Source: Clavaria fumosa
Lineage: Eukaryota > Basidiomycota > Agaricomycetes > Agaricales > Clavariaceae
Assembly (NCBI GenBank): GCA_951802425.1
Contig: OX637798.1
Location: forward strand, 2,790,001 to 2,854,000
Direction: 5' to 3'
Length of the DNA stretch: 64,000 nt
Positions 10,645 through 21,882 of the stretch are shown here, one piece after another (the stretch's first letter is position 1; every line of letters begins with the position of its first letter). Under the pieces are notes generated by a model. It saw only the letters and a list, made by a program, of their open reading frames with translations, made no database searches and was not told the DNA's origin. Made by a program: the position numbers and the translations under genes.

Positions 10645-11369
10645 GCAGCCCAGAGAGCACAGTACAACTCTCCAGCTGCTCCGACTCCAATCATACTAAA
10701 CCTATACTCGATACCCTTTCCTTTCATCATTCTCTTTCCCTTCTTGCCTCCTCTCCTTCTATTTCTTCTCTGTTCAAAGCAATGATAGACTCTGGCACTG
10801 AACTTTGTTTCATTGATGCCAAGTTTGCTTCTTGTTTCCATCTTCCAAAAACTCTGGTGACCCCTTGGGAGGTTGTTTTTATTAATGGGACCACCTCCAT
10901 ATGGGTTACTGAAGCGGTCTGGTTATCCATTCGGCTCTCTGCCATGGATCTGACCGACGTCTTGTGTGTAGTTACCGATCTTGATCCTTCTAGTGATGTG
11001 ATCTTGGGAATGAATTGGCTGTTCCAAAACAACCCACTGGTTGACTGGACTACTGGCCAGATAAAGCCCAGACCATCTACTAATGAGGAAAAAACTCCGA
11101 AATCTGATCTGGAGGGTGCACCGGCCAGCACTCTCCATTCTGTCCCTCTGTCCACCTCTGTCCCTCTGTTTGTCTCCGCTCCATGCGCTCCAGTTCAAAC
11201 GTCGTCTGCAGCGACTCCATCTCTATCTCTGCTTCCATCTCTGATCTTTCTGTCTACTCTGTCTCTCCAGGAGACACCCCTCTCAGAAGAATACCTGGTA
11301 ATCATGCAATTCTTGAATCAGTTGACTCACTATGGGTTACAGCTCATAATGGCTCCATTGGGTTTTTGA
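10641..11369 (+). pseudogene. Ty3 protease region, pol truncated
   Basis: This frame overlaps the gag stop (10641 against 10644). It contains the aspartic protease motif AMIDSGTELCFIDAKF, the second strand VILGMNWLFQNNPLVDW, and then a low-complexity Ser/Pro tail. No RT, RNase H or integrase follows. From about 11340 the sequence meets the opposite-strand element. The protease core looks complete, but the polyprotein is cut off. Confidence 0.8.
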
Positions 11370-11538
11370 GAGTGGAATTGTTTGATTAGGATGAATTAGG
11401 TCCTGTATAATGGTTCCTAAGATGTCCATTGGCCAACCCCTTTGTAAGGGCATCTTCAGTACCCCAGGATCAAGTTGATTGGCAGAGCCTATAAAGCTAT
11501 ATCTCAGCTGATGATTGGCTGGGCCCATAAGAAGGCCA

Positions 11539-12198
11539 TCAGTCAAAATTGGCTAGGCCTTTTGGATAGGAAGTGGGTATGCTGAAGGGGGTGCTCCCGC
11601 AGGGGCAGATAAATCCCTTCTGGAGCATGTTGTCAATATAGTCATGCACAACCTTTAATTCCAGCTTGGACATGTTGTACAATGGACCCCAAGGGGCTTT
11701 GGTGTCTGGTTCAAGTTGTATTGCATGGTCATAAGTCTGGTGGGGTGGAAGGGTGCAGGCCTCTTCCTCAGAGAAGACATTGATAAAGTCTGCGTATTGT
11801 GACGGTAGGTTCACCCTTGCTTCTGGGGGTTCAGAATTGATTAGTGCAGCATTAGCTTGGAGCAAGTCTTCAGGTGCAGGGAAAAAATGATAAACAGCAC
11901 AGAGAATTATATCCTCGCCCACTAGATGGTTGGCGAAGCAGGCGGGATCCAAAATTCGAATGTTGATAGGTGCTGGTTCAGGCAACAGGGCAGCGGAATT
12001 TTCCTGTGACCCCGTTCTCTGTAAATTCGTGTTGGGGAAAGTTTTATCAGCAGCAACAATGGTGGGAAAAGGTGGCAAAGGCTCCTCGGGTAGGTTTCCC
12101 CAGTCCCATGTAGTGGAGTTCAAAGTTCCCGATGTAGCAGAATTGCTATTGGGCATGGTGGGGTTCGACTCCGATGGTGGATTTCCAGTGGTCCCCAT
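11539..12198 (-). pseudogene. Ty3 pol fragment: protease-RT linker and start of RT
   Basis: The minus-strand frame ends in FSEEEACTLPPHQTYDHAIQ...LYNMSKLELKVVHDYIDNMLQKGFI, the standard lead into Ty3 reverse transcriptase. It then breaks before any catalytic motif. It belongs to the same minus-strand element as the next three entries, but those pieces lie in different frames. Confidence 0.8.
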
Positions 12199-12207
12199 GG
12201 GTAGTCC

Positions 12208-12761
12208 TCAGCTCAGTGTCGACCAGTCCTTAGGAGCAAGCTCCTTCAGGACCCTGAGTTCATTGGTGGTTGGGTCGTGAGACCCCACAGGCCTTGCTGT
12301 GTCAGTGGCCATGGCGGGCAAGGGCTTCATTGTCAGTGGTTGGGTATTGGAACTGTGGAATTGTATTGAGAGGGTTGGCCAATTGATGTCTGGGTTGTGT
12401 TTCCGAAGCCATGACAGTCCGAGTACGACTTTCGCATCTGAATGGAGTTGGGTAACATAGAAATGTTCAGTATGCATCATGCTGTCCTCAAAGTGGAATT
12501 GTTGGTCGGTTGCTTGGGTGATCAGTCTTGCAATGGACCCGTCAAATAGCCTAAGTTGTATAGGGTGGGTTAGTGTTGAACAGAATTTCAAAGGTGCAAA
12601 GTCAGGTGAAATGAAACATTCTGTAGCTCCGCAATCTATGAGCACGGGTACAGGGGTATTGCTAATTTGTGGAATAACAACAGAAATCAAAAAGGCAGCA
12701 GAAGAAATAGATGACAGAACAGCGTATAAAGGGAGTTCGTCCATGGTACAGGTATCAGTAT
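12208..12761 (-). pseudogene. Ty3 aspartic protease region
   Basis: Contains VLIDCGATECFISPDFAPL where the family has a D-S/T-G triad (here DCG), and KVVLGLSWLRKHNPDINW as the second conserved strand. The apparent start MPFPN lies inside the inserted hairpin element, so the real frame was cut by that insertion. The changed triad suggests an inactive enzyme. Confidence 0.75.
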
Positions 12762-13181
12762 TAGGGAATGGCACGGATTACCCGCGGATCCTCCACGGAT
12801 TTTGAGTAAGCAGGGTTGTAGCCCTTCATTTCTCGATGAAAATAAAAAAAATTGCATTCAAAATGATCCAGAATTGACTGAGATATGGACAGTACAAGTT
12901 TTATGGCTGAAGCTTTCAAACTGATACTTCCTCACCTCAATCTTTGCAAGAGAGTCATCAAAATGCGAGGTTTTTGACATTTTGATGACTCTCTTGCAAA
13001 GATTGAGGTGAGGAAGTATCAGTTTGAAAGCTTCAGCCATAAAACTTGTACTGTCCATATCTCAGTCAATTCTGGATCATTTTGAATGCAATTTTTTTTA
13101 TTTTCATCGAGAAATGAAGGGCTACAACCCTGCTTACTCAAAATCCGTGGAGGATCCGCGGGTAATCCGTGCCATTCCCTA
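12762..13181. mobile_element. Hairpin hAT-type MITE, 420 bp
   Basis: Two 204-base arms (12762-12965 and 12978-13181) are reverse complements with no mismatch that I could see, joined by a 12-base loop. The ends read TAGGGAATGGCACGG, and an exact 8-base target duplication ATCAGTAT flanks it (12754-12761 and 13182-13189). It sits between the gag and protease parts of the minus-strand Ty3 element and is therefore younger than it. Confidence 0.95.
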
Positions 13182-13231
13182 ATCAGTATTGGCATTGGTA
13201 TCTACAGCAATATCGCAACTCAAGAATCTCC

Positions 13232-14146
13232 CTACATGCCTTGAGATGCTGGAGCATTTCCCAACTTGTCACTGGCCGAGGGCTTGGCTGTGGTTGTGGT
13301 AAACATGAGGGTGGCGCGGGCAGCAGACTTGCAGTTAGCAGGGATTGATGGGCACCTATTCGAGAAATGCCCTTGACCCATGCAATATAAGCAAAGTCCA
13401 GCAGCCCGGCGGCGGTCTTTCTCCTCGGCAGAGAGTGGTCTGCAAGGAGCGGATTTCTCTGTCTTGCCCTCCTTCGGCTTCATTACAGGGGTCGAGGCGG
13501 GTTTGGCCAGAGCAGATGTTGTGATGGGGGTGGTTACTGGAGTGGGTGCAGGATGGTTCGAGGATTGGTTGTTGGCGGGTTTCACGTTGCGGTCTTTCAT
13601 CGGGTTTGACGAATTTCTGCGCAATGAGTTGCCAGGTCACTTTCCATATTGGACAGATGTTGGAAAGCAGCCTCATTCTTCCTTGCATTGCCAGTACTGC
13701 TCGTCAAAGGCCAAAGCTTGTTGATGGAGTCCGGTGAACTCCTGCTCTCGACTCGTGTATTGAAACTGGTCTTTGATGCAGTCGGCAAGCACAGCATCAT
13801 TGTATCCAGTGTAGGGTGCATGTGAATTGAAGGTGATGATGTATTCCATGACACGGGAATTGTCGGGCATCTTCAAATTACGCAGCATGCTCTTCGAAGT
13901 CATGTGTAGGTGGGGGTTTCTGAATACCAGAAATAATTCCGCAGTGAAGTTGTCCCAATTGTCCAACATCGCGGGGGGCGGTTGCTGGATGAGGTATGGC
14001 ATCCACCAGGTGTTTGCTTGGTCTCGGAGGTATGACGTGGTGAATAGGATGCAATCCTGATCAGTAGCAAATTTCTGCGGCTTCCCCAGAAACCACGTAA
14101 CACACTGCGAGATGAACATTGTTAGCCGTGCTGGGTCCTTACCCAT
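13232..14146 (-). pseudogene. Ty3 Gag in two frames
   Basis: 13673-14146 encodes the capsid-type region (MFISQCVTWFLGKPQKF, YLRDQANTWWMPY, FRNPHLHMTSKSMLRNLKM). 13232-13624 encodes a Pro/Thr linker and the zinc knuckle CLYCMGQGHFSNRC. A frameshift separates the two near 13650. Sequence before 14146 is cut by the Tc1-related inverted fragment. Confidence 0.82.
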
Positions 14147-14149
14147 GAA

Positions 14150-14340
14150 GATGTCAGTAACACTCCTCCTGGTGCCTTTTCATAGTCTCCAAGCCTCCTC
14201 CTAAGATGACTCCACAGATGCTCAGTGGGATTGAGGTCTGGAGATTAAGTAGGCTATATGAGGGCCTTAAAATCATGGTCCTTTAGCCAATCTTTGACCT
14301 GGTGGCTCTGGTGCTTGAAGTCCCCATCATGTTGCAATTT
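14150..14340 (-). pseudogene. Inverted fragment of the Tc1 transposase
   Basis: This segment is the reverse complement of about 14835-15012, covering the DLNPTEHLWSHLRRRLGDYEKAPGG region of the transposase. The pair makes an inverted repeat of about 180 bases around the rest of the element. The left TIR of the element is missing, which suggests a rearranged insertion. Confidence 0.8.
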
Positions 14341-14349
14341 GTTTGATCA

Positions 14350-15143
14350 GCTCTGGCAAGGCAGAAAATACTGTGCAGATTGCCAGGACCCTTAGTAGCA
14401 TTACTAACCAGCCTATTTCTGCATACACTATTAGAAGGTGTCTAAGGACTGTAGGTTGAAAGGCTGTAACTAAGAAGAAATTGCCCTTACTTAGTAGTAG
14501 ACATAAGAAGGAGGGGATGGACTTTGCTATAACATAAAGATTGGATTGTAGAGGACTGGAAGAGGGTTGTTTGGTCAGATGAGACTAAGATCAATAGGCT
14601 GGGATCCAATGGGAAGAAATGTGTGAAGCAGAAGCAGGGTGAAAATATGGTGGTGACAAGTTGGTGGAGGGAACAAGAACATTTAGAGGTGGTTCTGTGA
14701 TAGTATGGGGATGTATGATGTTGGAGAGGGTGGGATATGCCTGCAAAATTGATGGGAGGATGGATAAGCACCTTTACACTGCTAAACTTCAGGCCAGCCT
14801 CCAATAGTATGACAAGATCCCTGAAGACATCATATTGCAACATGATGGGGATCTCAAGCACCAGAGCCACCAGGTCAAAGATTGGCTAAAGGACCATGAT
14901 TTTAAGGCCCTCATATAGCCTACTTAATCTCCAGACCTCAATCCCACTGAGCATCTGTGGAGTCATCTTAGGAGGAGGCTTGGAGACTATGAAAAGGCAC
15001 CAGGAGGAGTGTTACAGTTGTGGGAAGGGTGGAAGAGGAGTGGAACAAGATACCTGCTTCTATTTGTCAGGGATTGATTGAAAGCATGCCTAGAAGGATT
15101 GGGGGTGTGCTGAAGGCAAAAAGAAGCCATATTGAACACTAAT
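14350..15143 (+). pseudogene. Tc1-like DDE transposase with stops
   Basis: Read across stops and small shifts, the plus strand gives a helix-turn-helix part (VQIARTLSSITNQPISAYTIRRCLRTVG), then DWKRVVWSDETKINRLGSNG, then SVIVWGCMMLE, DIILQHDGDLKHQSHQVKDWL and SPDLNPTEHLWSHLRRRLGDY. It ends near LIESMPRRIGGVLKAKRS. WSDE and HLW lie in the usual places of the Tc1 family; the catalytic QHDG aspartate is visible. Stops occur near 14455, 14530, 14700, 14807, 14918 and 14926, so no enzyme can be made. Confidence 0.88.
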
Positions 15144-15352
15144 ACTTACACATTTGACTGATAAAATTGTCAGCAACAAAACTGTTCAAATGACATGACA
15201 AGGAAAATAATGTCATAACATTACCAAAAATAGGAATTGTACTTTACAATATAGAGCAATGTTGTAGCCAAGGGGCATGGCTATCCTCACAAATATCCTC
15301 AGAACTTTAGCTATTTTACCTGGAAAGGTATAAGTGAATCATTTCAAAAGTG

Positions 15353-15384
15353 CAAAACATTCAAACAGTTTTGTGAGTCACTGT
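15353..15384. repeat. Right end of the Tc1 element
   Basis: The sequence ACATTCAAACAGTTTTGTGA then GTCACTGTA is a Tc1-type terminal repeat ending at a TA. A related inverted word, ACAAAACTGTTCAAATG, lies inside at about 15175. This resembles the inner/outer repeat arrangement of Tc1 ends. No matching left end was found. Confidence 0.6.
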
Positions 15385-15791
15385 ATGACCAAATTCACCT
15401 GCTGTTCTCTGGGTGAATAATACTACAATACAAGTGTATTTTAAACTGATCTATAATAGGCGAATTTCACTCTATGACAAGTGCCTTTTAAGCTGGTCTA
15501 ATAGGTGAATTTCATGTTAGGTTTTGGGTCATCTTAGCCATAATCTTAGGTGTTTTTCACCTCAAGAAATTGCACAAAATTAATTTGTTGATGATATCTT
15601 GAAACTGTATTGGTTGATAATCAGGCAAATGAAATGGGTTATTTTTGGCACATATATGACCAAATTCACCTGTTGCTCTCCAGGTAAATGTCACTGCCAC
15701 CAAGCACATTTTAACTTGATATTTTAGGTGGCTTCTACATACTTTCAGTGATTCTAACTATATCTCCAAGTATTTTTTTAGCCTGTAAATT

Positions 15792-15877
15792 ATGCACTCA
15801 GTGGGAGTTGAACCCAAGTGCTCATGAAATTGGACTCAACCCATAACTGCTGTGTTACCCATTACACTACAGTCCCC
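15792..15877 (-). tRNA. tRNA-like sequence, probably a SINE head or tRNA relic
   Basis: On the minus strand it starts GGGGACTGTAGTGTAATGGG, which has an A-box-like TAGTGTAATGGGT. It later has GGTTCAACTCC, a perfect RNA polymerase III B box, at normal tRNA spacing. A T-arm (TGGG TTCAACT CCCA) can pair. The 5' GGGGACT has no matching 3' strand and no clean anticodon arm is seen, so it is not a working tRNA gene. A 49-base tandem repeat lies just beyond its 5' side. Confidence 0.45.
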
Positions 15878-15907
15878 ATCTAGACAATGAGATTTTGTGG
15901 CTTAATG

Positions 15908-16060
15908 TCACTCAAATTGAGAGGTGTATCACTCAATATCCTCCAGTTTTAATATCACTTAGATTGAGGGGTGTATTGTATCACTCAAAGTCCTCCAGTT
16001 TAATCACTCAAATTGAGGAGTGTATTATATCACTCAATATCCCTTAATTCCAAAATCACC
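15908..16060. repeat. Tandem repeat, about 49-bp unit, 3 copies
   Basis: Units contain CACTCAAATTGAG, then TGTAT, then ATCACTCAATATCC. They differ by several bases. The region around it (15385-16100) also holds dispersed GGTGAATTTCACC-like words and no gene. Confidence 0.75.
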
Positions 16061-16092
16061 CATCACCTGTTTTTTGGGTGAAAGTCATAAAT

Positions 16093-16759
16093 CATCTGAC
16101 CAGATGGTGATATCAACCTGCTATTGGGTCCATAGTGATACTGGATGTGCACTGATGTGCAATCTGTATTGGCAAAGGAAAGGGAAAAACCCTTCAGGCA
16201 ATGTCGCCCAGTGAAGGGATGGAAGCATTACACCTCCATGGATCAGCTAAAAATACACCAAGGAAGGATGCTCGAAAGAGCTGACTACACTCAGGCCCCT
16301 GTGACAAGGGTGAGCCCTGGGAGGGGGGGGAGGCTAATGCCTCTGTAAAGATAGACAATGCCTACCTCAAAGGCAGGCATGAGTACTGGTTTAACCAGTA
16401 CACCAAGCTCTTTGGGGGAGTTCCCCCCAGACCACCACCACATACCCTTAATAGATGAGAAGAAAGTCTATAATTATTACCTGCCTTGGTGTGCTGAGGC
16501 ATTCAAGGAACACTTCCTTGAGAAAGTTAACTGTTATATTACTAATGGTTGGTGGGAAGCAGAAGCAGCATTGCAAGCAGCTCCTATGCTATGCATACCA
16601 AAAAGCAGCTGGAACCTGCTGCTACAGACAGTTGTAGACTGTCTGAAACAGAATGCGAATACTGTATGGGATATTACCCCATTGCCTGATCAGGATCTGA
16701 TCAGGCAGGACATGGCTAGAGCCGCATATAGGTCAAGGATTGACCTATCAGATGCATAT
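16093..16759 (+). pseudogene. Ty3 RT fragment
   Basis: From 16358 the frame reads IPLIDEKKVYNYYLPWCAEAF, AAPMLCIPKSS...TVVDCLKQNANTVWDITPLPDQD and YRSRIDLSDAY, the N-terminal third of a Ty3 reverse transcriptase. The usual KK-G-K-LRT stretch is damaged (KSSWNLLLQT). The RT stops at 16759, where an LTR-like sequence begins. The 48 bases at 16093-16140 recur inverted at 18541-18590, upstream of a protease piece, so both come from one element family. Confidence 0.8.
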
Positions 16760-16975
16760 TGTCAGGACCCATTCATTTTTCCCTTGCCCAAACTGACTCT
16801 ACTGACACTGATGAACCTCCTGACAACCCTCTACAACCTCATGAGCTCCTCTACATACTTCCAGAACCCACCATCCTCTTCTGGAAGCCTCCCCGACCTC
16901 CCCTGCTGTCATGACCCAACACACCTCATTACAGGCCGCCCGATGCGTCTTCACACTTGACAACCGCTCCCGACT
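16760..16975 (+). repeat. LTR fragment starting TGTCAGGACCC
   Basis: About 160 bases match the reverse complement of 21270-21430. The shared start TGTCAGGACCC interrupts coding sequence in both places (RT here, integrase there), as expected for an LTR end. The right limit is uncertain. Confidence 0.65.
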
Positions 16976-17859
16976 CAATTCCGCTGCTTGACGATCACTC
17001 CGAACCTACAATTGGCAATTCTGCACGTGGACCGTAATTCCGATGGACTCTGCAGGCTTCGCTGTTGTTTGGCTGATGTTGGGAAGCCTTGGGAATGAGT
17101 GGAGTCGGTTTAGGACCTGCAAGGTGGCCTCTAGACGAGCTAACGAAGGCACATTGACAATATTAGGCTTTGGGGTCTGGATATGGTGGCTGAAACATGT
17201 TTCCAGACAATTTCTTAATATTTGTTTTATGACTTCTTCTTTGTAGATCTTCTTTGATACTATCCCATTTTAGATATTTACCTACTATATAAACCCCAGA
17301 GCTGTAGTAGATACTACAGCATATGACATAAACTCGATTACCTGTACACACAAGGATCACTGTCAAGAGCCGCCTCAAGTACTTGACTGGGTGTCGCATA
17401 GTGGCCACCCTCTCATGCAGTCTCTGGGTCAAAACCCCTCCTTGTGTTGTCCTGCTACCTCCCACCTTCTCTTGTTGCACCCACGCCTCTTCCTGTCGAC
17501 ATGGCTTGCATGCAGAATTCCCCTCCACCGTCAGAATTACCGCTATGCCCTCCCTCGCTGTCGTTTACACTTGTATTTTGGTGGAATTGACCTACTCTTG
17601 ACAGTATGTCATATGCTGTGCTGCAGACACCCCAACCCAACCCACTGAGGATGCACTTGAGGTCCCATCAGGACAAAACAGTGCTGCCTCACTGTATATG
17701 TGGTGAAAATCAGCCAAAATCACCCATTCATCTACCCAATAAAGGCCTGATTACCAACTAGTCCTGGTGATTTTCACTTAGGAAACCATTGCTATTCACC
17801 ACATTTCAGGGTTATTCTTGCAGTGATTTTCACCCAGCTTGGGGCCTACAGTGATATCA
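16976..17859. other. Unassigned repeat-rich DNA, no gene seen
   Basis: I see no supported coding sequence. Words such as GGTGATTTTCAC and GTGAAAATCA recur between 17700 and 17850, like those at 15400-16100, and may be remains of an unclassified element. Confidence 0.4.
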
Positions 17860-18590
17860 CATGGCGGTCATACATGAACACCATTCCAACTATGATATCA
17901 TAGCAATCAATGTTTGCTATATCAAAATACTGGTCTTCCACCAATATTCCTCCCAAGTCCACCACTATGCAGCATCCACATGTGATCATCAATCAGCTGC
18001 CAATGCAGCCAAGTTGGATTGGGACTGGATTGTCCAGTTGGAAGGTTGGCACCTTCATCACCTGGGCAAAGTCTGGGCTCATCAGATCCAGGGTGCTTCA
18101 CAAATCAAAAAGTGTGTATGCTTTTACACTGTTCACAGTGATGTAGGCTGCAAGGCATTGCCTTGCCTCCTTTGTCACTACTGGACACAATCCCATCTGT
18201 TCTTTCTGGACATGCGCCCAGAACAGCCTGTCATCAACATGGCCAACATGTACTTCCATCACATAGAGGACATCATCCTCTTCCACTTCCCAGATTCCAG
18301 CAACCTGGTCACTTTCCATCTCTTCCTCAAGCTCATCTGAATCGTACTGGTCCCCATGACCAGCATAGTTGTCTTCCATGACTTCCTCTGGTAGGGTTTT
18401 GCCCTCCAGCTCCTTGCTTTCAACTGCAGGTATTTCCTGTGGTTCCTTGGGCTCTGTCTCGCCCAGATGCTCCTGTGAGGCATAGTTCCTTACATTTCCT
18501 TTGAAAGCCTCCAGCTTTCACTGTGACTGGGGGCACATGTTCACTATGGACCCAATAGCAGGTTGATATCACCATCTGGACAGATGTTAT
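17860..18590 (-). pseudogene. Ty3 gag-end and protease fragment
   Basis: The minus strand reads HLGETEPKE-like acidic sequence, then MEDNYAGHGDQYDSDELEEE, ARQCLAAYITVNSVKAYTLFD and MSPDFAQVMKVPTFQLDNPVPIQLGCIGS. This is the Tf2-like protease of basidiomycete Ty3 elements. The active-site Asp-Ser-Gly is destroyed (FD, then Leu and TGA). Later stops follow the LGCIGS stretch. Confidence 0.7.
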
Positions 18591-19332
18591 GGATCTGGTA
18601 CTGGATGCAGTCAGAAATGAGTCACTGAGAGTCAGGATGACTCAGACAGGTCCTCAATTCCTTATGCAGTCGGTCTACAGGACTAGTAGATCCTCCAGTT
18701 CCATACCTTCCTGCTAACAGTATTGAAACCAACACTGCTAGCAAGGCATTGCTTTGGGCAAGATATTATTAGTTAGTAACCTGGTGGCCATGACCTATAG
18801 CTTTAGCTATTGACCCTCATGGGTTTGCCTTGACCTAGTGGTGACCCACAGGTCAGCACCATGCCTCAATAGCTGACCAGTCTATAAGTATTAACTACTC
18901 AGGCCAATTCAATGTGTGAGGTATGTGTGAGGTTTAAGAATAAATATTGAATAACTAGTTAACCAAAGGCCGGAGAATTAGGGTGAAGGAACCATGAGAT
19001 TTCCCTGGTTATTTAGAGCACTCCAGCTCTATAAACCATCCCTTGATTCTCACTGGTTCTTTAGTTATTCACTAAACATACCTTTGTATGAATAGACTGA
19101 TCTTATGTACAGTACAGGACATTGTACACTTAATTAGAATATTCATAACTTGATGAATAATCGACCGGTCGAGGGGAGCTTTCGCATTCCGATAGACGCG
19201 ACGTCCGGCTATCCAATGATACCATAATCGCTTAGTCAGACTAAGTCTTCAACCAGCAATTACTTTATTTAGTATAATCAGATTTCATCCTTAACTATAC
19301 TAAATAGGTTATAGCTGCTGAGCTAGCCTAGC
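18591..19332. other. Unassigned DNA, no gene seen
   Basis: AT-rich sequence with no convincing frame. Weak LTR-like words (TATAAGTATTAACTACTC near 18885, then AATAAATATTGAATAAC) suggest an old LTR, not proved. Confidence 0.35.
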
Positions 19333-19958
19333 TACAGTCATCCACCGGTCCTTGCACCAGTGAATTTTTCAGGCAAGTGTCACGAAATGTGTATTATAGT
19401 TTAATAAAATCGGGTAATACCTATCAAATTAGTACCCTCTAAGCCACATGACTGCCCATTTTAGTCTAAATCAGATTGAAATTGGCTAATATCGGGGCCA
19501 ATCTCTGAAAAAACTCGTTATCAGTAGTAATATTAGTCCTTGAACCAGACGTCACGTCACGCATGCCGCATCATGCCGCCTGAGCCAGCAAGTGACAGTG
19601 AGTCAGTGTGACGTGACATGATAACAGCCACTTTGCGAGAGATGGTCTCTCCCTCTCTGTAGAAGTGTTTCCTTAGTCCAAATTGCAGTAGACCATGTAG
19701 AGTACTATCACAGTTCAATGTATGATTTTTTTCAAAACTTATTATGAGGCCGAGAATGCAAATTTACAAAAATTATGCAATAAATTCAATCTCATTTGAG
19801 ATCCAAGCATGCAACTGGCAAATCCAATTTTACCTGTATGTACAAGACTATGTAGGCCAAGCTAGTACCATTTTTGAGGTCATAGGTTTGTTGTATGAGT
19901 GTTTAAAAAAATTTGTTTCAAGGACCGGTGCTGGTTCAAGGACCGGTGGATGACTGTA
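19333..19958. mobile_element. Tc1/mariner-type MITE, 626 bp
   Basis: The ends are TA followed by CAGTCATCCACCGGTCCTTG, with the exact reverse complement at the right end followed by TA. The right end carries the inner part of the repeat twice (GGTTCAAGGACCGGT at about 19920 and 19935). There is no open frame of note. A TA target and CAGT ends fit the Tc1/mariner group. Confidence 0.88.
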
Positions 19959-20846
19959 TGGCTTAGGTCTCCCTTGGAGAGCGTCACTCGACTTGTGGGT
20001 TATAAAATGCGATGTAGAACGCGAGATTCCACCGCGTATTTATACTGCAATTCGACTACTTTCTATTTACAGTAAATAATGAATAGCGCAATAACTACTG
20101 AATATAAAAGGTAGTTCTTATATTCATAATTGGGGATAAATGAGTGGCTATATCCTCAGAAGGATTCATAATTTTAACTCGTTTCCTTAACAAGTTATTT
20201 CACTTCGAAGGTTTGACATGATCTAAAAATATTCATAATGAGTCATAATGACTCAATGTTTGCGATCCAACACCTGGAGAATGTGGGGAAATGCCCCACA
20301 GTCGCCTCCAATCATTTCCGCGACTTTCCGATGCCCGATCGCAACCTTAGTCTGTTTTTACTGCCCTCAATCCCACTTATCCTATCTCAGGATAATGAAT
20401 TGATACTAATAATAGACCTCTTATACTCCATCTGGCCTCAGTCTGTCCTTAATAAGGCTTAGTCCACTTCCCAAGTCATGGGGTGATGAAGGGAGAGCAC
20501 GGGACCGCTCTCAAAGGTCGCGAAGCCCGTGACTATCACTCCGGAGGAGTACAGCCAAATATGGCAATGTGGGCACTGATGGGCAGTGCCACCATCAGCA
20601 CCATTCCTAATTGGGTACCCGTGAGAGCGCCAGGTCGCGGCAGCCTCCGATCACGTGATCAGGGTCTGATCATGATCAATCAGCACCCACAACACCAGTA
20701 TGGGGTAACCTGGCACCCTATGGACTGCCCATGCGTATCTCGCCCATTTGCCGTCCGTTTCCCTTGAAACTTGGTAGACAGGTAGCCCTACTGTGTCCCT
20801 ACAGCCCCACATTTGCAATATATTTAATTACTCAGTGGTTCCTTCG
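19959..20846. other. Unassigned DNA, no gene seen
   Basis: AT-rich on the left and GC-richer from 20470. It includes GATCACGTGATC and GATCATGATC palindromes at about 20650-20680. Short frames only. Confidence 0.35.
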
Positions 20847-21430
20847 TTATTTTGATAGCACTAGAGAGGGGCTTTCTGCACAGGTAGTGAGGATAATCCT
20901 AAGCTCCAGAGGTGAGCTTTGAAGCTCTCCTCTCGTTTTTATGGACTTAAGGACTATCAATTGCTGGGAATCCGACGGTGTACGCCACATACTCGCGCGA
21001 CCTTTCGTTCCTGCTGCAGAGCCAATTCTTTGCATATTAGCGATATTTTGCATAACTTGGGTAATGTGACAGAAGGTTTCCATGGGTAAGTTATACAGAG
21101 GTAGTAGAGGTGTAGGAGAGTCCATAGAGAGATTTAAGAGATGCATAGGTTTCTGAATTGTTCCCTGAGGGGCTAGGTACTGTGAACTATCAGTTACCCT
21201 AACAGAGTTGGTACAGAGCTTGGAGTCTGGAGTGGGGATCATGCTTATGCAAGCGGATGGGGTCATAACAGTGTCATGTGAATGTGGGGGAGGTCGGGGA
21301 GGCTTCTGGAAGAGGATGGTGGGTTCCGGAAGTGTGTAGAGGAGCTTGTGAGGTTGTAGAGGGTTGTTGGGAGGTTTGTAGGTGTCAGTAGAGTTGGTTT
21401 GGGGAAGAGAAAAATGAATGGGTCCTGACA
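20847..21430 (-). repeat. LTR-like remnant (TGTCAGGACCC family)
   Basis: On the minus strand it starts TGTCAGGACC at 21430, directly after integrase coding sequence, and shares 160 bases with 16760-16920 and 65 bases with 8429-8493. A 199-codon frame crosses it but shows no retroelement motif. Its lower end was not found. Confidence 0.5.
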
Positions 21431-21529
21431 CTTTACTCCTGGCCATGCAAATTGGTGGGAGACACTTTCAAGTGTTTTCTTGGGTCCCAAGTGTCCTCCA
21501 AGTGGTGGATCATGCAATTCTTCAAGTAC
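21431..21529 (-). pseudogene. Ty3 integrase fragment, part 2
   Basis: The minus strand reads ELHDPPLGGHLGPKKTLESVSHQFAWPGVK, the zinc-binding N-terminal region of a Ty3 integrase. It continues the fragment at 28590-28763; the plus-strand chromovirus was inserted between them. On the other side an LTR piece cuts it. Confidence 0.85.
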
Positions 21530-21534
21530 CTTGT

Positions 21535-21882
21535 TGTAATACTTTCACACTCTCACACGCGCATCCCCCCTAACCGCACGACCCGCCACCCCATGCCGTC
21601 ATCACCCCCCTTTTGCACCACCATGCGGTCTCCTCCCCACCCCTTTCACACTTCCATGCGGACTACCTTGCCTTTTCCCTCATGTACCACACATGCCTGT
21701 GCACTGCCTTCTCTCCATTGTCAGTCATACCCTATGCCCTACGTAGTATAAGTATGAGTTCTCCTTGTGCTGGTAACACCTTAGGTTGTTACCTCCTCTC
21801 CAATACTATCTCTCTGCTCTCTTTTGGCCAAGCACTACCCTGCTCCCTCAAAAATACCAGAGTCAGGAGCTCTTTTGTGACA
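21535..21882 (+). repeat. 5' LTR, 348 bp
   Basis: Begins TGTAATACTTTCACAC and ends CTCTTTTGTGACA. It is nearly identical to the 3' copy, which has a 33-base tandem duplication (381 bp). A TATA-like TATAAGTA is at 21747-21754. Confidence 0.95.

Noticed and set aside
15792..15877. Functional tRNA gene
   Set aside because: The acceptor stem has no 3' partner and no anticodon arm folds properly; only the polymerase III boxes are good.
17861..18340. 159-codon plus-strand frame rich in His and Leu
   Set aside because: It lies antisense to the recognisable Ty3 protease fragment on the minus strand.
20847..21446. 199-codon minus-strand frame as a gene
   Set aside because: It overlaps an LTR-like repeat shared with two other places and lacks any known motif.
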